Shown in pieces: positions 39,106 to 47,283 of a stretch of DNA of 64,000 nucleotides. Source of the stretch: Chitinibacter sp046530675 (lineage in GTDB: Bacteria; Pseudomonadota; Gammaproteobacteria; Burkholderiales; Chitinibacteraceae); contig NZ_CP172558.1 of NCBI RefSeq assembly GCF_046530675.1, positions 2,232,001 through 2,296,000 on the forward strand, given 5' to 3'. The position numbers and the translations under genes are program-made. Every line of letters starts with the position of its first letter. Within the stretch, counting starts at the first letter, position 1. The notes beneath the pieces are model-generated. The model did no database searches, was not told the DNA's origin, and saw only the letters and a program-made list of their open reading frames with translations.

Positions 39106-41376
39106 ATGCAAAAAAACAGCCAACTCTGGCGCTGGCTTGCGATTGTGTTTTTCCTGTCTTTTGCCGCCTTGGGCTGGCTGGGCAGGGAAATCTACCTCGA
39201 CAAACCGCCGATTCCGCAGCAAATCGTCAGCAGTACCGGCCAGATCTTATATACCGGCGAGCAAATCCAGCGCGGCCAGCAAGCCTGGTTGTCTGCAGGT
39301 GGCCAGCAAATGGGCTCGGTCTGGGGGCATGGCAGCTATGTCGCGCCGGACTGGTCGGCCGACTGGCTGCACCGCGAGGTGCTGGCGCTGCGCAATATCT
39401 GGGCACAGCAGCAATACAAAAAAGATTACGCTCAGTTGAACCGCGAAGAGCAGGCACCGATAGATGTTCGCGTGATTTCGGTCATGCGAACCAACACCTA
39501 TGATGCTGCTCGCGATACAGTGACCATTCAGGCAGAGCGCGCCGAAGCCATGGCGCAGGTCGCGCAGCACTATGAAAGCCTGTTTGGTACTGATCCGGCG
39601 CAGGACAAATTGCGCGAGCAATACGCAATGATTGCCGGTTCGATTAAAGATGCTGATGATCTGAAAGCGCTCCCGGCGTTTTTCTTCTGGTCAGCGTGGG
39701 CAGCGGCGACCAACCGTCCTGGTGAAAACCATTTGTCCTATACCAGTAACTGGCCGCACGAACCTTTGGTACAAAACACGCCAACGACGGGCACCAGCCT
39801 GTGGTCGATTGCCAGCATTATTTTACTGATCGGCGGGATTGCGGCGATGGTGCTGTTCCACAATATGCAACGGACCGAAGAACCAGCGGTTTGCCCGGAA
39901 AAAGACCCGCTGATTACTTTGCAGCTGACGCCGTCAATGAAGGCGACTTTCAAATATTTTTACGTGGTGATAGGCCTGTTGTTGGCGCAAGTCGGCATGG
40001 GGATTATTTCGGCGCATTATCAGGTTGAAGGCGGCAGTTTCTTCGGTATTCCACTGGCTGAAGCCTTGCCGTTTACTGTTAGCCGCACGATTCATACCCA
40101 ATTGGGTGTGCTCTGGATTGCGACGGCGTGGCTGGCAACGGGTCTGTTTTTGGCACCGGTACTCGGTGGTAAAGAGCCGAAATTCCAGAAACTCGGCACC
40201 GATGCGCTGTTTTATGCCTTGCTGTTGATTGTCGTCGGCTCGATTGCCACCGGCTGGATCGGCACGATGCAACGTCTGGGCAGCGATTACAGCTTCTGGC
40301 TCGGTAATCAGGGGCTGGAATACACCAGCATGGGTCGGGTATGGCAAATCTTGCTGTTCGTTGGCCTCTTGATTTGGGCAACGCTGCTCGGTCGTGGTCT
40401 GTGGCCTGCGCTGCGTAAACCATCCGAGAGCCAGGGTCTGATCGCGATGGTGTTTATCTCTGCCGTCTGTATTGGCCTGTTCTACGCGTCGTCACTGGTC
40501 TGGGGTCAGAAAACGCACTATGCAATGATCGAATACTGGCGCTGGTGGCTGGTTCACCTGTGGGTCGAAGGCTTCTTTGAAGTATTCGCCACTGCGGTGA
40601 TCGCCTTGCTGATGAGCCGTCTGGGTCTGATTCGCGCTGCTTCGGCGAACCGCGCGATTGTGCTCGAAACCATCGTGTTCCTGTTCGGCGGCATTCTGGG
40701 CACTTTGCATCACCTGTATTTCACCGGTTCACCGACTTCGGTGATTGCGGTTGGCGCGATGTTCTCGGCGCTCGAAGTTGTGCCACTGGCGCTGATTGCT
40801 GCTGAGGCTTACCACACTTATCGCCACACCCAAGCTGCGCCGTGGGTTGAGAAATATCGCTGGTCGATTATGTGCTTTGTTGCGGTGGGTTTCTGGAACA
40901 CCGTCGGTGCTGGGTTGCTCGGCTTTGCCATTAATCCGCCAATCGCGCTGTATTACGTGCAAGGGCTGAATATGACCGCTGCCCATGGTCACGCAGCATT
41001 GTTCGGGGTGTACGGCATGCTGGGGATTGGTCTGATGCTGTTCTGCCTGCGTGGTCTGGCACCGGCAGCAAAATGGAACGATGGCCTGCTCAAACCGGCT
41101 TTCTGGAGCATGAATATTGGCCTGTTTATGATGGTGTTCATGTCACTGTTGCCTGCCGGGATTTATCAGGCCGCCGCCAGTGTTGAGCATGGTCTGTGGT
41201 ATGCACGTTCAGCCGAGATTATCCATTCATCAGTGATGGAAACGCTGGTGTGGCTGCGTGTGCCGGGCGATATCGTGTTTGCGGTCGGTGTGCTGTATCT
41301 GGCACTGTTTGCGATTCGCTTGCTGGGGCGTGATCGTAGCCAGACTGTGGTAGTTGGTGAACCGGCCAAAGCTTGA
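39106..41376 (+). CDS. norB: Quinol-dependent nitric oxide reductase (qNor)
   Basis: 756-aa single-subunit inner-membrane NO reductase that reduces NO to N2O with quinol electrons. It carries the qNor N-terminal extension (residues ~1-220: helix WRWLAIVFFLSFAALGWLG, then periplasmic domain with GQILYTGEQIQRGQQAWLSAGGQQMGSVWGHGSYVAPDW) followed by the 12-helix haem-copper-like core with TIHTQLGVLWIATAWLA, HLWVEGFFEVFAT, HHLYFTG and AHGHAALFGVYGMLGIG. Length and motifs are normal. Preceded by an NsrR dyad and GGAG. Function: NO detoxification or denitrification. Confidence 0.96.
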   Translation: MQKNSQLWRWLAIVFFLSFAALGWLGREIYLDKPPIPQQIVSSTGQILYTGEQIQRGQQAWLSAGGQQMGSVWGHGSYVAPDWSADWLHREVLALRNIWAQQQYKKDYAQLNREEQAPIDVRVISVMRTNTYDAARDTVTIQAERAEAMAQVAQHYESLFGTDPAQDKLREQYAMIAGSIKDADDLKALPAFFFWSAWAAATNRPGENHLSYTSNWPHEPLVQNTPTTGTSLWSIASIILLIGGIAAMVLFHNMQRTEEPAVCPEKDPLITLQLTPSMKATFKYFYVVIGLLLAQVGMGIISAHYQVEGGSFFGIPLAEALPFTVSRTIHTQLGVLWIATAWLATGLFLAPVLGGKEPKFQKLGTDALFYALLLIVVGSIATGWIGTMQRLGSDYSFWLGNQGLEYTSMGRVWQILLFVGLLIWATLLGRGLWPALRKPSESQGLIAMVFISAVCIGLFYASSLVWGQKTHYAMIEYWRWWLVHLWVEGFFEVFATAVIALLMSRLGLIRAASANRAIVLETIVFLFGGILGTLHHLYFTGSPTSVIAVGAMFSALEVVPLALIAAEAYHTYRHTQAAPWVEKYRWSIMCFVAVGFWNTVGAGLLGFAINPPIALYYVQGLNMTAAHGHAALFGVYGMLGIGLMLFCLRGLAPAAKWNDGLLKPAFWSMNIGLFMMVFMSLLPAGIYQAAASVEHGLWYARSAEIIHSSVMETLVWLRVPGDIVFAVGVLYLALFAIRLLGRDRSQTVVVGEPAKA

Positions 41377-41407
41377 TTTGAATTCGTCGTAAAGTTTTGG
41401 TTATTAA

Positions 41408-41458
41408 TGGGTATATTGCTATAGAGCTTAATAAATTTATTCTGCATCGATATACCCC
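41408..41458 (-). repeat. 51-bp palindromic element, copy d (reverse orientation)
   Basis: TGGGTATATT...GATATACCCC between norB and the DUF2249 gene. Its reverse complement aligns closely with copy b (TATATCGATGCAG; TTTATTAAGCTCTATAG). Confidence 0.8.
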
Positions 41459-41479
41459 TATCTAGTAAAGGAAATAACA

Positions 41480-41809
41480 ATGTCTTCTTGTGCTACTTCT
41501 CATGTCACTCTGGATGGTGTTTACGGTTTTGACGCGCGCGGCGTCGCCAAGCGTTTCCGTCATGCGGCGATTTTTGGCGCGCTCGAATCGCTGACCGAGG
41601 GCGAAACGATGCGTTTTGTAAATGACCACGATCCCTTACCGCTGCTCGCCCAGATCGAGCAGCGTTACCAAGGTCAGGTCAAGGCGCAGTATCTACAGCG
41701 TGATGCCGAGGCCGTGGTGATTGATTTTTCGATTCATCCGTTCAAAGAAGAGGCGGCAGCAGCGGGCGAGGGTTGTGGTTCCGGTGGTTGTGGCTGCAGC
41801 GGTCAGTAA
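41480..41809 (+). CDS. DUF2249 domain protein with C-terminal cysteine cluster
   Basis: 109 aa. DUF2249 core (LDGVYGFDARGVAKRFRHAAIFGALESLTEGETMRFVNDHDPLPLLAQIEQRY) resembles the TusA/SirA fold. The C-terminus adds GCGSGGCGCSGQ, four closely spaced cysteines that could bind metal or a cluster. DUF2249 genes often accompany NO and nitrite reductase genes, and this one follows norB by 103 bp across a 51-bp element, so co-expression under NsrR is likely. Biochemical role unknown. AAAGGA precedes the start. The gene ends in the terminator that hosts copy 2 of the 188-bp element. Confidence 0.9.
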   Translation: MSSCATSHVTLDGVYGFDARGVAKRFRHAAIFGALESLTEGETMRFVNDHDPLPLLAQIEQRYQGQVKAQYLQRDAEAVVIDFSIHPFKEEAAAAGEGCGSGGCGCSGQ

Positions 41810-41833
41810 GTGGTTGAGCACGACTTCACTTCA

Positions 41834-41856
41834 AAACGGCGCGTCAAGCGCCGTTT
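41834..41856 (+). repeat. Left copy of duplicated terminator hairpin (23 bp)
   Basis: AAACGGCGCG-tca-CGCGCC-type hairpin identical to 42045-42067, without T-tract; left target duplicate of the 188-bp element. Confidence 0.85.
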
Positions 41857-42044
41857 CAGGCTGCTGACAAAGTGGGTTACGACATTTTTCAAGTCTCGGC
41901 AAAGCCGAGCCTAGGAAATAAGGTTTTGAATTCGCAGCCTTGATGTTTTATTCCCACCTCTCCCGTCCCCTCCTTGAGGGGAGCACCCCAAGGGCACTTC
42001 CTGCGGGGAGCCTCGCTTCGCGAGTGGGGTTTGTTATCAATCTG
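41857..42044 (+). mobile_element. 188-bp terminator-nested element, copy 2
   Basis: Begins CAGGCTGCTGAC and ends CAATCTG; exactly 188 bp and about 92% identical to copy 1. It is inserted in the same orientation relative to transcription but in an unrelated terminator, and flanked by a 23-bp hairpin duplication. Terminal inverted repeats TCAG..TG.T.ACAAA. No credible protein. Confidence 0.82.
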
Positions 42045-42071
42045 AAACGGCGCGTCAAGCGCCGTTTTTTT
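42045..42071 (+). terminator. Rho-independent terminator after DUF2249 gene (right hairpin copy)
   Basis: Hairpin AACGGCGC / GCGCCGTT followed by a run of T. It lies 236 bp from the gene because of the inserted element. Confidence 0.9.
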
Positions 42072-42136
42072 GTCTGCAAAGCCTTGCTGATTTCCTTTGG
42101 CGGTATTTCTGAAAATAGCTGAAAAGTGATTTTGAC

Positions 42137-42334
42137 ATGGCCAAAAAATTCCCCGTTCACCCCAAATACCCCGAACGCATCTGTTGGGGCTGCGATAAAT
42201 ATTGCGCCGCTGATGATTTGCGCTGTGGCAATGGTGCAGGCCGCACGCCGCATCCGGTCGAATTTTTCGGTGATGATTGGCAGAAGTGGGGTTGCGAGCT
42301 CGAAGAGCAGGCAGCGTGTCCAGCCAGCAAGTAG
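42137..42334 (+). CDS. DUF3079 domain protein
   Basis: 65 aa. Matches DUF3079 almost end to end: MAKKFPVHPKYPERICWGCDKYCAADDLRCGNG, then HPVEFFGDDW. Cysteines arranged CxxCxxxC...C suggest zinc binding. Function unknown. A single gene between the 188-bp element and the convergent HPP gene, with which it leaves only 12 bp. Confidence 0.92.
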   Translation: MAKKFPVHPKYPERICWGCDKYCAADDLRCGNGAGRTPHPVEFFGDDWQKWGCELEEQAACPASK

Positions 42335-42346
42335 CGGTAGCGGCCT

Positions 42347-43453
42347 TTACTCGCCGTGGACTTGTTGCAATGACATCGTGAACAGCGCAGCGACCATATC
42401 CGATTGCGTGATGATCCCGACCAGTTGTTGCTGATCAACGACGGGCAGATGGTGCAGTCCGCCATCGGAAAACAGCGGAACCAGTTCGAGCAAAGCCTGG
42501 CTTGGTGATGCTGTCGTGACTTGCTGTGTCATCAGCGCGTCGACTTTGATCTGAGCAAAATGCGTGCGTGGCTGACCGCTGGTTGCGTCGATAATCAGAT
42601 CGTGCAATGAAATAATTCCGAGCAAGCGCCGGTCGATATCGACCACCGGCAGCGCCTTGACCTGATGATGTGCGAGTTTGTGCCAGACATCGCTTGCACT
42701 ATCGTCGGTACTGACAGTAATGACATCTCTGGACATGACATCCTGACAGCGTATCGTTTTGGCCTGATGTTGCAGGGCATGGATCTGGGCTTCGTGTAAT
42801 ACCGTTTGCAAATCCTGTGGGCTGATATCGAGCAGCTCTTCGTGCTGCTGCAAAGCAAATTCGATGTCCTTCTCGGTTGCCGCAAGCCGCTGGCTCGGCA
42901 GCGGATCGCTGGTCTGATGCGGCTTGGGTGTGGTGGCCAAATTAGGATAGCGGCGGTGCAAGGCGCGGCTGTAGAGTAGGGCAAGGATTAAGAGCAATAG
43001 GCTATTGATCGCAACCACAGCGACAAACTGATAACCCAGATCGGCGACTGCCGAACCACCAATCACCGAAGTAAGCGCAACAGCACCGCCGGGTGGATGC
43101 AGGCTGCGTGTCAGCAACATCGCAGCAATGGCGATCATCACTGCAACACCGGATGCCAGCGCCAGATGACCAGACATTGGTCCGATCAGCTTGGCGCAAC
43201 TGATGCCGACCAGAGCCGACAAAATATTGCCGACGATCAGTGACCAGGGCTGTGCTAAGGGGCTGGCGGGGGCGGCAAACAGCAGAACGGCCGAAGCGCC
43301 CATCGGCGCAATCAGCCAGTGCAGGCGAAAACCCAACAGCCACTGGCAAAGCAATTCGGTGCAAAAGAGGCCGATCCCCGCGCCAAAAGCGCCATGGATA
43401 CACTCTTTGAGTCCGATATGACCTTGAACCGGCAGAAACGCACGTAGTGGCAT
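42347..43453 (-). CDS. HPP-family membrane protein with two CBS domains
   Basis: 368 aa. N-terminal HPP domain (~1-175) with four or five helices and the defining LHPPGGAVALTSVIGG. A linker leads to a C-terminal CBS pair (~240-365: CQDVMSRDVITVSTDDSASDVWHKLAHHQVKALPVVD; DALMTQQVTTASPSQALLELVPLFSDGGLHHLPVVD). CBS pairs bind adenosine nucleotides and gate transporters. Plant and cyanobacterial HPP proteins have been linked to nitrite transport, which would suit the nearby NO reductase genes, but that is inference. Confidence 0.9.
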   Translation of the reverse strand: MPLRAFLPVQGHIGLKECIHGAFGAGIGLFCTELLCQWLLGFRLHWLIAPMGASAVLLFAAPASPLAQPWSLIVGNILSALVGISCAKLIGPMSGHLALASGVAVMIAIAAMLLTRSLHPPGGAVALTSVIGGSAVADLGYQFVAVVAINSLLLLILALLYSRALHRRYPNLATTPKPHQTSDPLPSQRLAATEKDIEFALQQHEELLDISPQDLQTVLHEAQIHALQHQAKTIRCQDVMSRDVITVSTDDSASDVWHKLAHHQVKALPVVDIDRRLLGIISLHDLIIDATSGQPRTHFAQIKVDALMTQQVTTASPSQALLELVPLFSDGGLHHLPVVDQQQLVGIITQSDMVAALFTMSLQQVHGE

Positions 43454-43483
43454 GACTGATTTCCAGAATAGAAAGGCTGAAAA

Positions 43484-43519
43484 ACAAAAAACCCCGTAAA
43501 GCGAACTTTATCGGGGTTA
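43484..43519 (-). terminator. Rho-independent terminator of tRNA-Leu transcript
   Basis: On the minus strand AACCCCGATAAAG-ttcg-CTTTACGGGGTT followed by a T-rich tract, downstream of the two tRNA genes. Confidence 0.88.
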
Positions 43520-43558
43520 ATGCTGTAGTCTGGCTACAAATCTGTCATCATTAGTCAT

Positions 43559-43645
43559 TGGTGCCCAAGAGAAGACTCGAACTTCCACACCCTTGCGGGC
43601 GCTAGGACCTGAACCTAGTGCGTCTACCAATTCCGCCACCTGGGC
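43559..43645 (-). tRNA. tRNA-Leu(CAG), copy 2
   Basis: 87 nt including encoded CCA. Acceptor GCCCAGG/CTTGGGC pairing, class II long variable arm (CGCCCGCAAGGGTG region), anticodon stem CTAGG-TTCAGGT-CCTAG with anticodon CAG, T-loop GTTCGAGTC. Identical in sequence to the next gene. Confidence 0.96.
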
Positions 43646-43678
43646 ACTGTAATGCTATGATGATGCTGATCGAAGAGT

Positions 43679-43765
43679 TGGTGCCCAAGAGAAGACTCGA
43701 ACTTCCACACCCTTGCGGGCGCTAGGACCTGAACCTAGTGCGTCTACCAATTCCGCCACCTGGGC
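43679..43765 (-). tRNA. tRNA-Leu(CAG), copy 1
   Basis: Same 87-nt gene as 43559-43645, separated by a 33-bp spacer and transcribed first. Encoded CCA. A recent tandem duplication or gene-conversion pair. Confidence 0.96.
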
Positions 43766-43834
43766 TCTTCAATCATCACTGCGTCAGCTCGCTGCTAATT
43801 AAGCAACGCTGCTGCAACAGAGAGGCGCTATAAT

Positions 43835-46411
43835 ATGCAATCAGATGACGACCGTCAATCACAAAATATGAAAAAAACAGGCCCAATGGAAAAAAATCCG
43901 GAAAAGAATCCCGCTTCAAAGAAAAAACCATCCCGCAAAATCACTGGCTTGCGTGCCCAGGATCCTTATCTCGAGCGCGAAAAAGGCCGCTACGAATTTC
44001 CTTTACCATCGCGTGAATACATTCTGCAGATTCTGGCAGACCGTGGCGCACCGATCATGGCCGAAGAGCTCGCCCAATTACTCAGCATTAACGACGATGA
44101 AATGGTCGCTTTCGAGCGCCGCATGCAGGCGATGGGGCGCGAAGGACAGTTACTGCTCAATCGCAAAGGCGCCTTATGCCTACCAGAAAAACTCGATTTA
44201 ATCCCCGGTAAAGTACAAGGCCACCCCGATGGCTTTGGTTTTCTGGTTCGTGACGATGGCGGCGACGATTTATTCCTTGGACCCAAGGAAATGGATAAAG
44301 TCCTGCACGGCGATAGGGTGCTCGCGCGCCTGATTGGCGTTGACCGCCGTGGCCGCCCTGAAGGATCGATTGCCGAAGTGCTCGAACACGTCAATCAGCG
44401 ACTCGTTGGCCGTATGCACAATGAACGCGGCGTGTTTTTTGTCACCGCCGAGGACAAACGTATCAGTCGCGATATTCTGCTCGAAGCGAAAAACACCGGT
44501 GGTGCCAAAGCCGGGCAGGTCGTGATGGTCGAATTGCTGGTTCAGCCTTCGCGTTATTCGCAGCCGGTGGGTCGCGTGATCGAATTGCTCGGCAATTACG
44601 ATGATCCGGGGATGGAAATCGAAATCGCCTTGCGTAAACACAATTTGCCGCATGTGTTCTCGCCTGAGGCTCAGGCGCAGGCTGATGCGACGCCGCAGAA
44701 AGTGAAGAAAAAAGACTGGAAACCGGTGCAGGGCGTTGAGCGCGTTGACCTGCGCGATCTGCCGCTGGTGACGATTGATGGCGAAACTGCGCGCGATTTT
44801 GACGATGCCGTTTTTGCCGAGAAGAAAGGCAAAGGCTGGCGTCTGGTCGTTGCGATTGCCGACGTCAGCCACTATGTGACGCCGAATGACGCACTGGATT
44901 TAACCGCAATTGAGCGCGGTAATTCGGTGTATTTCCCGCGTCGCGTGATTCCGATGCTGCCCGAAGCCTTATCGAACGGCGTTTGCTCGCTGAACCCGGA
45001 CGTTGAACGGCTGTGCATGGTCTGCGATATGCGGGTGACGCAAAGCGGCGAGATTAAAAAGTATCAATTTTACCCGGCGGTGATGTTGTCCAAAGCGCGC
45101 CTGACGTATACCCGGGTGTGGGATATGCTGCAAAACCCCAAAGGATCTGACGCGCAGGCCAATACCCATCTGCTGCCACATTTAAATACTTTGTATGACT
45201 TGTTCCAGACTTTCGTTAAAGCGCGCCATGAGCGCGGTGCGATTGATTTTGAAACGCAGGAAACCGAAATGCGTTTTGACGAATTTGGCAAAATCACGCA
45301 AATCGTTCCGGTCGTTCGCAATGATGCGCATAAACTGATCGAAGAATGCATGCTGGCAGCCAACGTCTGCGCGGCTGACTATTTGATTAAAAACGAGCAT
45401 GTTGGCCTGTATCGTGTGCATGAAGGCCCGACACCAGAGAAACTCAAAAATCTGCGCGAATACCTGCGCACGATGGGTTTAAGTCTCGGCGGAGCCGAAG
45501 ATCCAGGCGCGAAAGATTACGCGCAATTGCTCGACAGCATCAAGAATCGCCCCGACGCGCCGCTGTTGCAAACGATGTTGCTGCGCAGCCTGTCGCAAGC
45601 GGTGTATGCGCCTGATAACGAAGGCCATTTCGGCCTGAGCTACGAAGCCTATGCGCACTTTACCTCGCCAATTCGTCGTTACCCTGACTTGTTGGTGCAT
45701 CGTTCGATCAAGGCCATTCTGGCCGGTAAAACGTACAAGCCAGCGACCAAGTGGGAGCAGCTCGGCGTGCAATGCTCGATGACCGAGCGCCGCGCCGACG
45801 AAGCCAGTCGCGACGTGCAGAACTGGCTCAAGTGCTACTACATGCAGGACAAAATCGGCGAAGAGTTTATGGGCTCGGTGTCGGCCGTCACCGGTTTTGG
45901 CATGTTTGTGCTGCTAGATGATTTGTATGTCGAAGGCTTGGTGCATGTGTCGGAGCTGGGAACGGATTACTTCCATTACGACGAAAAGCGCAAAGAGCTG
46001 AAAGGCGAGCGCAGCGGCAAGGTGTATCGCATCACCGAGCGTGTCAAAGTGCGCGTTGTGCGTGTCGATCTGGAAACCAGCAAAATCGATTTTGCTTTGG
46101 TCGATGAAGCCGGGCGGCTGCTTGGTGCGAAAAGTGCGCCTCGCGGCGAAGGCGGCAAGCCGGTTGCGCGTCAAGCTGGCAATGCCAAAACGACGAGCAG
46201 CACGCGTTCGCGCGGGGCGAAAACGGCGTCTGCTGGTAGTCGAACATCGGCAACGCCAGTGACACCGAAAGCTACGACGGTATTGGCAGCCGAAGGCGAA
46301 GTGCTGCAGAAAAAAGCTAAAAAGCCGGGAACGGCAACGCAACGCCGCCGCGCTCAGGCAGCGCAAGGCGATACAACGCCTAAAACAGGCACCCGTCGCC
46401 GTCGTCGTTAA
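43835..46411 (+). CDS. rnr: Ribonuclease R
   Basis: 858-aa 3'-5' exoribonuclease. After a Lys-rich N-terminus come the winged-helix domain (SREYILQILADRGAPIMAEELAQLL), cold-shock domains (GKVQGHPDGFGFLVRDDGGDDLFLGPKEM), the RNB catalytic domain (DLRDLPLVTIDGETARDFDDAVFAEK, with the metal-binding aspartates), an S1 domain (GSVSAVTGFGMFVLLDDLYVEGLVHVSEL) and a ~90-residue Lys/Arg/Ala-rich tail. ATG 43835 follows AGAGG, but a TATAAT hexamer (43829-43834) abuts it, so in-frame ATGs at 43868 or 43886 may be used from that promoter. Confidence 0.96.
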   Translation: MQSDDDRQSQNMKKTGPMEKNPEKNPASKKKPSRKITGLRAQDPYLEREKGRYEFPLPSREYILQILADRGAPIMAEELAQLLSINDDEMVAFERRMQAMGREGQLLLNRKGALCLPEKLDLIPGKVQGHPDGFGFLVRDDGGDDLFLGPKEMDKVLHGDRVLARLIGVDRRGRPEGSIAEVLEHVNQRLVGRMHNERGVFFVTAEDKRISRDILLEAKNTGGAKAGQVVMVELLVQPSRYSQPVGRVIELLGNYDDPGMEIEIALRKHNLPHVFSPEAQAQADATPQKVKKKDWKPVQGVERVDLRDLPLVTIDGETARDFDDAVFAEKKGKGWRLVVAIADVSHYVTPNDALDLTAIERGNSVYFPRRVIPMLPEALSNGVCSLNPDVERLCMVCDMRVTQSGEIKKYQFYPAVMLSKARLTYTRVWDMLQNPKGSDAQANTHLLPHLNTLYDLFQTFVKARHERGAIDFETQETEMRFDEFGKITQIVPVVRNDAHKLIEECMLAANVCAADYLIKNEHVGLYRVHEGPTPEKLKNLREYLRTMGLSLGGAEDPGAKDYAQLLDSIKNRPDAPLLQTMLLRSLSQAVYAPDNEGHFGLSYEAYAHFTSPIRRYPDLLVHRSIKAILAGKTYKPATKWEQLGVQCSMTERRADEASRDVQNWLKCYYMQDKIGEEFMGSVSAVTGFGMFVLLDDLYVEGLVHVSELGTDYFHYDEKRKELKGERSGKVYRITERVKVRVVRVDLETSKIDFALVDEAGRLLGAKSAPRGEGGKPVARQAGNAKTTSSTRSRGAKTASAGSRTSATPVTPKATTVLAAEGEVLQKKAKKPGTATQRRRAQAAQGDTTPKTGTRRRRR

Positions 46412-46455
46412 TGTTGATGCCCTGTGTCAAAGCCCAGTCTGAGCGCGGCTTCAAT

Positions 46456-46483
46456 GGGCGATTGTCTTTTTGTGCAATCGCCC
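46456..46483 (+). terminator. Hairpin after rnr
   Basis: Perfect 9-bp stem GGGCGATTG/CAATCGCCC with a 10-nt loop 44 bp after the stop; no T-tract, so termination is uncertain. Confidence 0.45.
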
Positions 46484-46501
46484 TCATTTGCAGATTGCCT
46501 A

Positions 46502-46767
46502 GGCTCTGTTGACGTTTGGTTTGCGAGTCGCGTTTGTGCTGGTTTTGGCCTGAAACAAGGCGCAAAGCCTGATGCATAGTCATTCTATGTGAAGGTTTTG
46601 CAACGCAGTGTCAGGCCAAAAACAGCCAAACCCTCAGGGCTGGGCGCTTTTTGTGACGACTCTGCGTTATTGCCTGCTCACATAGAATGACTATGTATCG
46701 CAGCCAATGCCTTGATTCGTCACAAAAATCGCGCCAGCGCGACCGTAAACCAAACGTCAACAGAGCC
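46502..46767. mobile_element. 266-bp MITE (GGCTCTGTTGACG ends)
   Basis: Terminal inverted repeats GGCTCTGTTGACGTTTGGTTT..., flanked by TA on both sides (CTAG left, CTAA right). The interior has a second inverted pair (TCATTCTATGTGA / TCACATAGAATGA), giving a cruciform-prone structure. Its first ~85 bp are shared with the 100-bp element at 35429. No transposase; probably mobilised by an IS5-group enzyme elsewhere. Confidence 0.88.
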
Positions 46768-46801
46768 TAATTGAAAAAATCATACTGATTAAGGAAACCG
46801 G

Positions 46802-47161
46802 ATGTTTATCGTAGATCGCTCCGCCGCCATTATTCGCCCGAAGCAGGCGTTTCTGGACTGGCTCAACGCCTTGCCTGGCAATGATGTGGTATTGACGCTG
46901 GCTGAAATTCGCTCAGATTGTACTGTTATTCTGGTTCCGGAAGCCTCCGAGCCGGAAGACGCCATCGCGTTTATCGACGACATCGCCGATAAATTATTCG
47001 ATCAGGAGCTCGCTTCCTGGGTTGCCGACGACAAACTGTGGCCGCCTAAACGCACGCTTAAATTGTTCTGGGAATGGTTTGACGCTGAAATCCATCTGGG
47101 CGTGATGGATGCGGTGTCGGACGATATCCACAATACGCCGGCTGATCATCACTACCATTGA
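46802..47161 (+). CDS. Small conserved-looking protein of unknown function
   Basis: 119 aa behind a good AAGGA site. Acidic, soluble, with Trp-rich C-terminal half: LFDQELASWVADDKLWPPKRTLKLFWEWFDAEIHLGVMDAV. A predicted alpha/beta pattern at the start (MFIVDRSAAIIRPKQAFLDWLNAL) is followed by VTLAEIRSDCTVILVPE. The tail HHYH contains three histidines. No family recognised; the size and even codon use suggest a real housekeeping-type gene. The MITE ends 34 bp before the start and may have replaced part of its promoter. Confidence 0.75.
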   Translation: MFIVDRSAAIIRPKQAFLDWLNALPGNDVVLTLAEIRSDCTVILVPEASEPEDAIAFIDDIADKLFDQELASWVADDKLWPPKRTLKLFWEWFDAEIHLGVMDAVSDDIHNTPADHHYH

Positions 47162-47283
47162 TCATAGAGAAACTGAACCCGCACTGAATAGTCGCCAAAT
47201 TTGCTGGCGACTTTTTGCCTTGCTTGTCGTTGCTCTGTGCGTTTAAATGATTTTCACGCATGACGCCCACAAGGATGGAAATT

